From the NCBI GenBank assembly GCA_964488675.1, contig CAZAWA010000036.1, forward strand, positions 1 through 18,629: 18,629 nt of DNA, given 5' to 3'. The stretch's first letter is position 1. Every line of letters starts with the position of its first letter. Both the position numbers and the translations under genes were made by a program. This stretch comes from QZKY01 sp964488675 (GTDB taxonomy: Bacteria; Pseudomonadota; Gammaproteobacteria; Burkholderiales; Burkholderiaceae_D). Positions 7,497 through 14,307 of the stretch are shown here, piece by piece. Below the pieces are notes generated by a model that saw nothing but the letters and a program-made list of their open reading frames with translations, was not told where the DNA came from and ran no database searches.

Positions 7497-8210
7497 ATGA
7501 TTGATCTTTCCCGCTTTGATTTTTCTGTGTTGCCGCCGTCGTTGCTCGGGCGTCTGTCGTTCGAACAGGCGCAACCGTCGAATTCGCCACTCCCTGCAGG
7601 CAGGCACCGGTTGGGGATTGACGACAGCCGCGATGCGCTGTTGTTTGTACCGGACGACCTGCCCACGGATTTACCGGTCCCGCTCTGGGTGATGTTTCAT
7701 GGCGCCAGCGGCAGTGCCGAACAGGTGTTGTCTTTCCTTGAGGCGCATGCGCAACGCGAGAAGTTTCTGTTGCTGTCGCCGCAGTCCTTGCTGGTCACCT
7801 GGGATTTGGTCTTGGGAGGCAACGGCCCCGATCTGGCGCGGCTCGATCGCGCGCTGGCCGAGATTGCTTCTCGATTTGTGCTCGATCCTAAGCGCATCGC
7901 CTTTGCAGGATTCTCCGATGGCGGCAGTTATGCGCTTTCCATCGGGCTGACCAATGGCCGCTTCGTGACCCATGCGTTTGCCTTTTCAGCCGGCTTCATG
8001 AATCTCTACACGCCGGAGGGCAAGCCGCAGGTGTTCATTTCGCACGGTGATGCCGATGCGCCCCTGCCGGCATTCGCACACGGCCGCATACATGCGTCCA
8101 GACTCAGGGAAGGTGGCTATGATGTCGCTTATGCAGAGTTCAGCGGCGGTCACTCGCTGGAGCCAGCGGTTGTGGCGCAGGCGGTGGATCGCTTTTTCGA
8201 TCGCCTCTGA
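7497..8210 (+). CDS. Alpha/beta hydrolase, esterase/PHB depolymerase-like
   Basis: A 237-residue alpha/beta hydrolase, probably an esterase of the dienelactone hydrolase/PHB depolymerase-like group; the substrate is unknown. A catalytic triad can be proposed from motifs: nucleophile Ser140 in the elbow GFSDGG (138-143), Asp185 or Asp187 in SHGDADAPLP, and His219 in SGGHSLEP. The oxyanion region is WVMFHGASGS (64-73). No signal peptide is seen, so it is likely cytoplasmic. The ATG at 7497 follows GAGGTAA at 7481-7487 with good spacing. It converges with the DUF155 gene, 14 bases separating the two stops, so there is little room for separate terminators. Confidence 0.85.
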   Translation: MIDLSRFDFSVLPPSLLGRLSFEQAQPSNSPLPAGRHRLGIDDSRDALLFVPDDLPTDLPVPLWVMFHGASGSAEQVLSFLEAHAQREKFLLLSPQSLLVTWDLVLGGNGPDLARLDRALAEIASRFVLDPKRIAFAGFSDGGSYALSIGLTNGRFVTHAFAFSAGFMNLYTPEGKPQVFISHGDADAPLPAFAHGRIHASRLREGGYDVAYAEFSGGHSLEPAVVAQAVDRFFDRL

Positions 8211-8224
8211 CCAGCAGGCAGGGG

Positions 8225-9019
8225 CTAGCGCACGAACAGCTCGTACAGCGTCAGGATAATTTCTGCAGCGATCAGGATAATGATGTACCACTCCAGCCGC
8301 AAGGAGTGGCGGTTGTTGAGTACATCGAGCAGGGTTTCGGCGGTTTGGGAAATCAGGTTGAGCTTGCGTTCCAGCGCAGTGTGGCGCTCCAGGATTTCGA
8401 ACTCATCTTCCAGCCGGTTGTACAGGCCTTGCAGCGCCGGATTTTCCCACAGTACCTCTGGCTTTTCCGGGATGTTGACCCGCCCCACCATCATGTATTC
8501 GGACAGGAGCATCGTTCCAATATGGCGCAGCATCTCCTTGGGTTTGCCACTGATGCGACCGTGCTGTTCCAGATCGACAGCGAGCGGCTCGATCCGCTCG
8601 ATATTCTGCGAAACCTTTCCTTCGTACTGTGCCAGCACCACGCTTTTTGCCAGCACATCAGCAATGATTTGAAGTCGTTCGACTTCGACAGTGCGGATGG
8701 TAATCGTATTGCTGCGCATGCCTTCTCGGGCATCGGGGTCAACCCGGATATTGACTTCCTCAACTTCGGGCGAGGCGTATGCGCCAGTGACAAGGCCGCT
8801 TAACCGGTTCAGGATGACGGATTCATGCAACGGGTCGACGCCGAACAGAACGACGGCACCGTAGCGATAGAGCACGGCAACACCGCCCTCGACATCGATG
8901 GCCAGCGGCGTCAGTGCGAGGCTGTCCGCTTCCTCGAGCGCGCGCAGGTCGAGACGGTCGCCAACGAGAAGCGCCCGGGCTTTAAAGCTGGGTTTGCGAA
9001 AAAGTAAGGGTTCGCTCAT
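8225..9019 (-). CDS. RMD1/YagE-family (DUF155) tail-anchored protein
   Basis: A 264-residue member of the DUF155 family, which includes yeast Rmd1 and Sif proteins and bacterial YagE-like proteins. Biochemical function is not established. Family features visible are the N-terminal domain with GVAVLYRYGAVVLFGVDP (about 45-62), the ITIRTVEVERLQIIADVLAKSVVLAQYE block (about 105-132), and the later LEDEFEILERHTALERKLNLI segment, likely helical or coiled coil. A single hydrophobic stretch at about 244-261 lies right at the C-terminus, which makes it a probable tail-anchored membrane protein with the bulk in the cytoplasm. AGGAAC lies about 6 bases upstream of the ATG at 9019. It is downstream of gdhA on the same strand, but a candidate terminator separates them. 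Confidence 0.85.
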   Translation of the reverse strand: MSEPLLFRKPSFKARALLVGDRLDLRALEEADSLALTPLAIDVEGGVAVLYRYGAVVLFGVDPLHESVILNRLSGLVTGAYASPEVEEVNIRVDPDAREGMRSNTITIRTVEVERLQIIADVLAKSVVLAQYEGKVSQNIERIEPLAVDLEQHGRISGKPKEMLRHIGTMLLSEYMMVGRVNIPEKPEVLWENPALQGLYNRLEDEFEILERHTALERKLNLISQTAETLLDVLNNRHSLRLEWYIIILIAAEIILTLYELFVR

Positions 9020-9050
9020 GCTGTGTTCCTGGTTACATCGCTTTGACCCG

Positions 9051-9089
9051 GAAAACGGCCACCGGGAAGGCAGGTAGCCCCCAGTGGCC
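9051..9089 (-). terminator. Candidate Rho-independent terminator of gdhA
   Basis: On the minus strand, GGCCACTGGG (9089-9080) pairs with CCCGGTGGCC (9066-9057) across a 13-base loop, ten pairs with one G-U. A short GTTTTC run follows. It lies 41 bases past the gdhA stop and before the DUF155 start. The T-run is short, so termination may be partial. Confidence 0.55.
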
Positions 9090-9130
9090 TGAGCTTTGAT
9101 TATATGACGGTAAGGATACCGCTTGATGAC

Positions 9131-10480
9131 TTAAATCACGCCTTGTGCAAGCATAGCGTCGGCAACTTTGACGAAGCCGGCGATGTTTGCGCCATTGATG
9201 TAGCTGACGCTGCCATCGGGGCGGGTGCCATACTGCACACACTGGTTGTGGATCGCCTTCATGATACCCGCCAGCCGTTGATCGACTTCTTCGCGGGACC
9301 AGTACATCCGGCCTGAAGCCTGTGACATTTCCAGACCGGAGGTTGCGACACCGCCGGCGTTGGCCGCTTTGCCCGGACCGTACAGCACGCGCGCGTCTTC
9401 AAACAGTCTTGCCGCTTCAGCAGTGCAGGGCATGTTGGCGCCTTCGCCCACGGCAATTACGCCGTTCTTGATCAGAACCTTGGCATCCGACTCATTCAGT
9501 TCATTCTCGGTTGCACTCGGAAATGCGAGTTCAACCGGCACATGCCACGGGGTGGCGCCCGGAACGAATTTCGCACCGACCTTTGCGGCATATTCGCTGC
9601 AGCGACCATACTGGACATTCTTGATGTCCATCAGGAGTGCCAGTTTTTCCGGCGTGAAGCCAGCTTCGTCGACCACGGTTCCGCCCGAGTCGGAGACGGT
9701 GATGACTTTAGCGCCCAGCTGCATGCATTTTTCGACTGTGTATTGCGCCACATTGCCGGAGCCGGAAACAGATACGCGCATGCCGGCCATGGTCTTGCCG
9801 ACGCGGCTGAGCATTTCGTTGACGAAGTAGACGCAGCCGTAGCCGGTGGCTTCCGGACGAATCAGCGAACCACCGTAGCTGGTGCCACGACCTGTGAATA
9901 CGCAATCCGACTTGTTGGTCAGCTTTTTCAGCATGCCGTTCATGTAGCCAACTTCACGGCCGCCCACGCCGATGTCGCCAGCTGGGACATCCGTGTCAGA
10001 GCCAATGTGGCGGTACAGTTCCGTCATGAAGGACTGGCAGAAGCGCATGATTTCATTGTTGCTCCTGTCTTTCGGGTCGAAATCGGAGCCGCCCTTGCCG
10101 CCGCCCATGGGCAGCGTGGTCAGCGCATTCTTGAAAGTCTGTTCGAATGCCAGGAATTTCAGGATGCCCAGATTGACAGTCGGGTGGAAACGCAGGCCGC
10201 CCTTGTACGGACCGATCATCGAGCTATGCTGGATGCGGTAGCCGCGATTCACCTGGATATTGCCATTGTCATCGACCCAGGATACGCGAAATTGGACAAA
10301 GCGCTCAGGCTCGACGAGACGGTCGATGACCGCCGCATACTGCGGATTTTTTTCAATGAAAGGCCAAAGGCTTTCCATCACTTCGGTTACAGCCTGGTGA
10401 AACTCAGGCTGGTTCGGGTCGCGTGCTTTTACGGCGTCAAGAAAATCTTCAAGGCTACTGTGTTTTGTCGGGTGTTTCAT
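9131..10480 (-). CDS. gdhA: NADP-specific glutamate dehydrogenase
   Basis: A complete 449-residue hexameric-type glutamate dehydrogenase, close in length to E. coli GdhA (447). It makes glutamate from 2-oxoglutarate and ammonium using NADPH, an ammonium assimilation route used mainly at high ammonium. Conserved parts are the substrate segment GPYKGGLRFHP with Lys93, the catalytic PMGGGKGGSDFDPK with Lys129, VPAGDIGVGGREVGYM with the catalytic-region Asp169, the Rossmann motif SGSGNVAQY (239-247), and TVSDSGG, whose Ser/Asp residues fit the NADP class. I chose the ATG at 10480, giving MKHPTKHSS. The frame stays open upstream to 10630 but that extension is unlike the family, and a ribosome site (GAAAGAG) precedes 10480. 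A long, AT-rich leader region with several dyads lies upstream and suggests regulated transcription. Confidence 0.97.
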   Translation of the reverse strand: MKHPTKHSSLEDFLDAVKARDPNQPEFHQAVTEVMESLWPFIEKNPQYAAVIDRLVEPERFVQFRVSWVDDNGNIQVNRGYRIQHSSMIGPYKGGLRFHPTVNLGILKFLAFEQTFKNALTTLPMGGGKGGSDFDPKDRSNNEIMRFCQSFMTELYRHIGSDTDVPAGDIGVGGREVGYMNGMLKKLTNKSDCVFTGRGTSYGGSLIRPEATGYGCVYFVNEMLSRVGKTMAGMRVSVSGSGNVAQYTVEKCMQLGAKVITVSDSGGTVVDEAGFTPEKLALLMDIKNVQYGRCSEYAAKVGAKFVPGATPWHVPVELAFPSATENELNESDAKVLIKNGVIAVGEGANMPCTAEAARLFEDARVLYGPGKAANAGGVATSGLEMSQASGRMYWSREEVDQRLAGIMKAIHNQCVQYGTRPDGSVSYINGANIAGFVKVADAMLAQGVI

Positions 10481-10496
10481 CGGGCTCTTTCGGTTA

Positions 10497-10510
10497 ATAA
10501 CTCGCGTTAT
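10497..10510. promoter_or_regulatory. Perfect dyad in the gdhA leader
   Basis: ATAAC-TCGC-GTTAT lies 17-30 bases upstream of the gdhA start, just before the ribosome site. It could form a small leader hairpin or be an operator half-site pair. It is short enough to occur by chance. Confidence 0.3.
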
Positions 10511-10623
10511 GTTGGTTAAGGTGCAAAAAAGTTGTTGGAGGGCTCGTCCAAAAAATCGAAAAATCTGTTGATTGAAGTTCAAATCGCACACCAAATTCGC
10601 CTGTACGAAACCCCATGATATTT

Positions 10624-10637
10624 TTACCATAAGGTAA
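10624..10637. promoter_or_regulatory. TTACC-ATAA-GGTAA dyad upstream of gdhA
   Basis: A perfect 5+5 inverted repeat with a 4-base AT spacer, about 145 bases upstream of the gdhA start. It has the shape of a small homodimeric repressor or activator site; the regulator is unknown. Confidence 0.35.
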
Positions 10638-10643
10638 TAGGCT

Positions 10644-10697
10644 CATTTTCCATAAGTGTCTTTGTATAAAGTTATCGTCTGGGAATAGTGGAAAATG
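10644..10697. promoter_or_regulatory. Paired CATTTTCCA / TGGAAAATG sites upstream of gdhA
   Basis: Perfect 9-base inverted copies at 10644-10652 and 10689-10697 are separated by 36 bases. Two half-sites one to several helical turns apart, next to the TTACC dyad, would fit a looping or cooperative regulator of gdhA, but this is inference. Confidence 0.35.
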
Positions 10698-10742
10698 GGA
10701 ATTGGAGCAAAATAGTAGTGGGCAATAAAATGCGCGTCAACA

Positions 10743-10761
10743 ACTAATTTTTGCCTGTTTT
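10743..10761. repeat. 19-mer shared with window end, copy 1
   Basis: ACTAATTTTTGCCTGTTTT here matches ACTCATTTTTGCCTGTTTT at 18565-18583 at 18 of 19 bases. The copies are in the same orientation, about 7.8 kb apart, both non-coding. Possible shared regulator site or repeat. Confidence 0.5.
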
Positions 10762-10842
10762 TTACGCACAACGCACTCCACTGGCGACCCAAATTTTAGT
10801 GCAACTATTGCAACAAAACAATTGGGGTCGGAGTCGCATTAT

Positions 10843-10854
10843 TAGTTGCAACTA
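10843..10854. repeat. TAGTTG/CAACTA palindrome with a near copy 47 bases upstream
   Basis: A perfect 12-base palindrome at 10843-10854. Its right part TGCAACTA also occurs at 10800-10807, preceded by TAG, so the two look like diverged copies of one site 47 bases apart. Confidence 0.35.
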
Positions 10855-10980
10855 TGTTAACCATGCGACTTTTGTGTGTGTGTGCGCCCGACTGCGTCCC
10901 TTATATTTACATTGCGACAACTTTTGCCGATCGCGAAAATTGATTGGGGGTAGGCAAAGGGGTTAAAAGTAATTTTAATG

Positions 10981-10993
10981 CGCGCCAGGCGCG
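10981..10993. repeat. CGCGCC-A-GGCGCG inverted repeat
   Basis: A perfect 6+6 GC-rich dyad with a one-base centre in otherwise AT-rich DNA. No T-run follows directly, so it is not a typical terminator. It could be a REP-like core or a protein site. Confidence 0.35.
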
Positions 10994-11235
10994 TCAGAAT
11001 TTATTGGAGAAATATGCGAAATGCTGAGTGGGTCGGTTGATTTGAATGGGTAATGCGTAAACGGGGTGTCTGAAAGAAGTTTGCAGATGGATGCGACACG
11101 CGGTGAAATCGCGATTTGGTTGTGCGCAACGCTAACATGTCATAGGGAAAAGGCAGGCAGCGACCAATTTATTCAGTGCGCCATGACGCATCGCCAGACT
11201 GCGTCCCCATTTATATATGGACACTGCAAATATTG

Positions 11236-11245
11236 ACTCTGACCC
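11236..11245. repeat. Second GGGTCAGAGT motif (REP-like fragment)
   Basis: ACTCTGACCC is the reverse complement of GGGTCAGAGT found in the palindrome at 5159-5211. Here it occurs alone, without the partner arm, so it looks like a half or decayed copy. Confidence 0.4.
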
Positions 11246-11264
11246 TATTTGTGACTATTTGTGA
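11245..11264. repeat. Perfect tandem duplication of CTATTTGTGA
   Basis: Two adjacent identical 10-base units abut the REP-like motif. One helical turn in length, they could be paired binding sites upstream of the RHH-like gene or a simple slippage product. Confidence 0.5.
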
Positions 11265-11317
11265 AAAAGAATCTTATAAGAAAAATAGAAAATGATAATC
11301 TGAGCAAATTATTGAAT

Positions 11318-11326
11318 TGCTATAAA
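11318..11326 (+). promoter_or_regulatory. Candidate extended -10 promoter for the RHH-like gene
   Basis: TGCTATAAA fits an extended -10 element (TGnTATAAT, one mismatch) 40 bases before the ATG at 11366. No good -35 box is seen, which extended -10 promoters can tolerate. It lies downstream of the tandem 10-mer. Confidence 0.35.
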
Positions 11327-11365
11327 ATGAAGCCAACCATTAATTTCTGACTTTTTTTGTCCGCG

Positions 11366-11578
11366 ATGATTACTTTAAAAAGCCTGAAAATTGACTCTCG
11401 GCTTCACCGACGAATCAAAATCAATGCAGCCAATCTGGGGGTGGCAATCGGTCTTTATGCCGAGGCCCTGATGACGACGGCATTGAAGATGAATGATCTT
11501 GTGAACACGGAAATCAAGAGAATTTCTGAAGAGAGTGCAAAAACACCACCGTCCAGACAAGACGATCAGCCCAAATAA
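11366..11578 (+). CDS. Small ribbon-helix-helix-like protein
   Basis: A predicted 70-residue protein. Residues 2-40 follow the ribbon-helix-helix pattern: a short beta strand (ITLKSLKID), then a basic helix (SRLHRRIKINAANLG), a turn, and a second helix (VAIGLYAEALMTTAL). RHH proteins of this size act as DNA-binding dimers, often antitoxins or plasmid-type regulators. The remaining 30 residues are polar (KTPPSRQDDQPK at the end) and may be disordered. A frame-consistent TTG lies at 11357, but the ATG at 11366 gives the better RHH start. No ribosome site is visible and no toxin gene sits beside it: the next gene downstream is ftsX, convergent, 57 bases away. Expression is uncertain. Confidence 0.6.
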   Translation: MITLKSLKIDSRLHRRIKINAANLGVAIGLYAEALMTTALKMNDLVNTEIKRISEESAKTPPSRQDDQPK

Positions 11579-11635
11579 TTAGGCCATCCATCCCTGCGAG
11601 AGACTTTTCCTTGCGGTAGTCTGTCTGCGCGTTGA

Positions 11636-12559
11636 TCAGCCAACGCGTGAGAGCTTGTGTCTGACAGACAGGGCGGCACCCATCCAGCCCAGCAGTGCGC
11701 TCAGCGCGAGTAATAACGCGCATTGCTCAACGGGCAGAGGCGTTAACTGAAGCTCGGAAGCGTAGAGCCTTGCGAGGTCGGCAAGCGCAATGTTCATCGG
11801 CAGCAGCATCAATGCAACCACGCCCAGGGCAATGCCGCCGGCGCCCAATCCAAGCAGCGCTCCCGTGTAATAAAACGGCCGTCGGATGAAGGCGTCGGTT
11901 GCTCCGACCAGTCGCATCAGCGCGATTTCATCCAGATGGGACATCACCTGCAAACGGATCGTGTTGAAAGCAACCGCGATGACCACGATAGCAAGAGCGG
12001 CTGCCATGAAGAGCAGCATCAGGTTTAGTGCGTGCATCAGCGCCGCCAGTCGCTTTACCCACGCAAAATCAAGCTGCACCTTGTCAATATTGGGCAGCTT
12101 GCGCAATTGCTCCGCAATGGCATCGATCTGTGATGAAATTGCGCCACTTCCTTGCTCCAGCCTGACCAGAAAGCCGTCCGGCAGTGGGTTTGCGCCCAAG
12201 GCGGCAACGGCATCGGCCAGCCCGCCTCTTGCTTTCATGGACTCGAGTGCCGACTCGCGGGGAACGAAGCTCACCGTGACGGTGTGACCGTAATTTTCAA
12301 AGACTTTGCTGATGGACGCAGAAAGCGCGGAAGACACTTCGCGCCGGGTGTCTATCTTCATGAAAATGCTTATTTCTGCGTTGACTTCCAATTGGGCCGC
12401 GACAGGTTTGAGATTGTCCTGCAAAGTGGCACCAAAAAACGGCAAGGAAAGAGTCAGTGCGATGACCAGCATGTTGAGGAGAAAGCTCGCACTCGAACGG
12501 CGCAAATGCGCAAGCGCAGCGGAAAGGGAGTAGGCGCGCTGGCGGAACCAGTTAATCAC
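11636..12559 (-). CDS. ftsX: Cell division ABC transporter-like permease FtsX
   Basis: A 307-residue FtsX, the membrane half of the FtsEX complex. FtsEX sits at the septum and uses ATP hydrolysis by FtsE to regulate peptidoglycan hydrolase activators and divisome assembly rather than to transport a substrate. Four membrane helices are visible at about 24-46, 177-199, 229-254 and 277-299. The large periplasmic loop (about 47-176) contacts the hydrolase activator EnvC in E. coli. The MSHLDEIALMRLVGATDAFIRRPF stretch at 206-229 is the conserved cytoplasmic coupling region. The start is GTG at 12559, which overlaps the ftsE stop by four bases (GTGA) and has GGAG 7 bases upstream, so it is translationally coupled to ftsE. 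Confidence 0.95.
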   Translation of the reverse strand: MINWFRQRAYSLSAALAHLRRSSASFLLNMLVIALTLSLPFFGATLQDNLKPVAAQLEVNAEISIFMKIDTRREVSSALSASISKVFENYGHTVTVSFVPRESALESMKARGGLADAVAALGANPLPDGFLVRLEQGSGAISSQIDAIAEQLRKLPNIDKVQLDFAWVKRLAALMHALNLMLLFMAAALAIVVIAVAFNTIRLQVMSHLDEIALMRLVGATDAFIRRPFYYTGALLGLGAGGIALGVVALMLLPMNIALADLARLYASELQLTPLPVEQCALLLALSALLGWMGAALSVRHKLSRVG

Positions 12560-13248
12560 AGGGTGCTCCTGGCGGCAACAGGGCGCCTGTCGTTGACGAG
12601 TTTGCCGCCGCGCAAATAAAGCACGCGGCTCGCGCGGTGGATAAACTTGTCGTCATGTGTGGAAATCAGGCAGGTTACACCTGCGTCCTTGAATGCGGCA
12701 AGCGCGTCAAGTACTTTGCTGGCGCTTTCGCGATCGAGGTTCGTGGTTGGTTCGTCGGCCAGAATGATCTGGGGGCGGTTGACAATGGCGCGGGCAATTT
12801 CAACTCGCTGCTGTTCGCCACCGGACAAGGCGCGCGGCATCGAGGCCGCACGATCTGACATGGCAACTTTATCCAGAGCCGTGAGCGCGCGAATCCGGGC
12901 TTCGTTGCGCGAAGTGCCTACAACCAGCATCGGAAGCATGACATTTTCAACAACACTGCGATCGCTCAGCAGACTTTGATGTTGCATGATCAGCCCCAGT
13001 TTGCGTCGCAGGTAAGGTATGCCAACGCGATCGATGTTGCCGATATCCTGGCCGTTTACCGAAACCGTGCCGCTGCTGGGGCGCTCGATAGCGGCGATCA
13101 GCTTGAGCAGCGTTGACTTGCCGGCGCCGGACGGGCCAGAAAGAAATACCAGTTCACCCTGATTGATGGACAGGCTGATGTCGCTTAAAGCAATAATGTC
13201 GCCCGGATAGTGCCGCGAAACATTACGAAAATCGATCATTGCTGTCAT
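12556..13248 (-). CDS. ftsE: Cell division ATP-binding protein FtsE
   Basis: A 230-residue ABC ATPase that pairs with FtsX at the division site. Canonical motifs are intact: Walker A GPSGAGKST (38-46), Q-loop Gln89, signature LSGGEQQ (141-147), Walker B IILADEP (161-167), the D-loop LDRE, and switch His198 in STHDD. Length and gene order are typical of FtsE. An alternative ATG at 13239 (MIDFRNVS) fits other FtsE starts better; neither has a strong ribosome site, and I kept 13248 because CAGG lies upstream. It starts 12 bases after the ftsY stop and overlaps ftsX, so ftsY-ftsE-ftsX are likely one transcript. Confidence 0.96.
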   Translation of the reverse strand: MTAMIDFRNVSRHYPGDIIALSDISLSINQGELVFLSGPSGAGKSTLLKLIAAIERPSSGTVSVNGQDIGNIDRVGIPYLRRKLGLIMQHQSLLSDRSVVENVMLPMLVVGTSRNEARIRALTALDKVAMSDRAASMPRALSGGEQQRVEIARAIVNRPQIILADEPTTNLDRESASKVLDALAAFKDAGVTCLISTHDDKFIHRASRVLYLRGGKLVNDRRPVAARSTL

Positions 13249-13260
13249 GGTTTGCCTGTT

Positions 13261-14238
13261 TCAGCCCAGCAGCGCATCCACAAACTCTTCTGCCCGGAAG
13301 GGCTGCAAATCTTCAATTTGTTCGCCGATGCCAATGAAATATACCGGTATCGGGCGCATGCTTGCAATAGCTGCAAGGACGCCACCTTTTGCGGTGCCAT
13401 CCAGCTTGGTAATAATCAACCCGGTGAGGCCCAGTGCATCGTCGAAGGCCATTACTTGCGTCAGCGCATTTTGCCCGGTGTTGCCGTCAATCACTAGCAA
13501 GACTTCCTGTGGCGCATCCTCCAGACCCTTGCCAATTACGCGCTTGACCTTCTTCAGCTCCTCCATAAGGTGGAGCTGAGAAGGCAGACGCCCTGCTGTA
13601 TCCAGGATGAGAACATCTATGCCGCGCGCTCGCGCAGATTGCACTGCGTCAAAGGCAACGGCAGCCGGGTCGCCAGAGGCTTGCGAAATGACCGTCACGC
13701 CGTTGCGCTCGCCCCAGACTGTAAGCTGCTCTCGTGCTGCCGCACGGAAAGTGTCGCCGGCAGCCAGCAGGACTTTTTGTCCGCTGGCCTGCAAATGCTT
13801 GGCGAGTTTGCCAATAGTAGTGGTCTTGCCGACGCCGTTGACGCCCGCAATCATCATGACAAGCGGATGGTGACGGCCCAGCTCGAGCGGCTTCTCCAGC
13901 GGTGTGAGCATGTCAAGCAGAAGCGCGCGCAATGCGGCTCGGATTTGCGCCGGATGTGTCAGCTTTTCGTCCTTGACCTTTTGTTTAAGCGCATGCAGCA
14001 ATGCCTGCGTGGCAGCAACGCCTGCGTCAGCCATCAGCAGCGCAGATTCCAGCTCTTCATACAGTTCGTCGCCGATTCTCGCGCCGACAAAAAGCATGGT
14101 GATATTCCCTGAGGTTCTGGACAGGCCGCTTTTAAGGCGTTCAAGCCAGGATTCCCGGGGTGCTGCTGCAGGGGGGGCGTGCTCGGGCTGATCGGGTGCA
14201 GCGTCCGGCGCGGAGGATTTCCTGAAGAAACTGAACAT
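13261..14238 (-). CDS. ftsY: Signal recognition particle receptor FtsY
   Basis: A 325-residue SRP receptor GTPase that docks ribosome-nascent chain-SRP complexes at the inner membrane for co-translational insertion. The N-terminal A region is short (about 25 residues, Ala/Pro-rich) compared with the long acidic one in E. coli. The N domain begins near WLERLKSGLSRT, followed by the G domain: P-loop GVNGVGKTT (132-140), DTFRAAA (162-168), DTAGR (213-217), TKLDG (277-281) and GIGE (303-306). The frame remains open upstream to 15339 across the antisense of the peptidase gene; I set the start at the ATG at 14238 (MFSFFRKS), which matches the family. No clear ribosome site precedes it. It is divergent from the M16 peptidase with 69 bases between them. 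Confidence 0.95.
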   Translation of the reverse strand: MFSFFRKSSAPDAAPDQPEHAPPAAAPRESWLERLKSGLSRTSGNITMLFVGARIGDELYEELESALLMADAGVAATQALLHALKQKVKDEKLTHPAQIRAALRALLLDMLTPLEKPLELGRHHPLVMMIAGVNGVGKTTTIGKLAKHLQASGQKVLLAAGDTFRAAAREQLTVWGERNGVTVISQASGDPAAVAFDAVQSARARGIDVLILDTAGRLPSQLHLMEELKKVKRVIGKGLEDAPQEVLLVIDGNTGQNALTQVMAFDDALGLTGLIITKLDGTAKGGVLAAIASMRPIPVYFIGIGEQIEDLQPFRAEEFVDALLG

Positions 14239-14274
14239 CGGCGGTAGGAAGGTGCGAGACCGTGAAGTAAGGGC

Positions 14275-14280
14275 TACAAT
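14275..14280 (+). promoter_or_regulatory. Candidate -10 box for the M16-rsmD-coaD operon
   Basis: TACAAT lies 28 bases upstream of the first M16 peptidase start, in the short ftsY/peptidase divergent gap. A matching -35 is weak, so this is tentative. Confidence 0.3.
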
Positions 14281-14307
14281 GCAGCACATTCTAACAGAGC
14301 GAGCGCC

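Larger units (their letters stand above)
10481..11365. other. 0.9 kb AT-rich region without a convincing gene
   Basis: This stretch separates the divergent gdhA and RHH-like genes. The one open frame on the plus strand (10751-10966) has an unlikely composition and no ribosome site. What it does hold is listed separately: dyads near gdhA, a 19-mer shared with the window end, a TAGTTG/CAACTA palindrome, a CGCGCC hairpin, a REP-like motif, a tandem 10-mer and a candidate promoter. The 11-mer GACTGCGTCCC also occurs twice (10890-10900 and 11197-11207). It may be a regulatory region, a degraded mobile element, or both. Confidence 0.6.

Noticed and set aside
10481..10630. A 50-residue N-terminal extension of gdhA
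   Set aside because: Known NADP-type enzymes begin near residue 51 of this frame, and the ribosome site supports the ATG at 10480.
10751..10966. A 71-codon plus-strand frame upstream of gdhA
   Set aside because: It is Cys/Arg-rich with no start signal or protein-like pattern and spans palindromic repeats.
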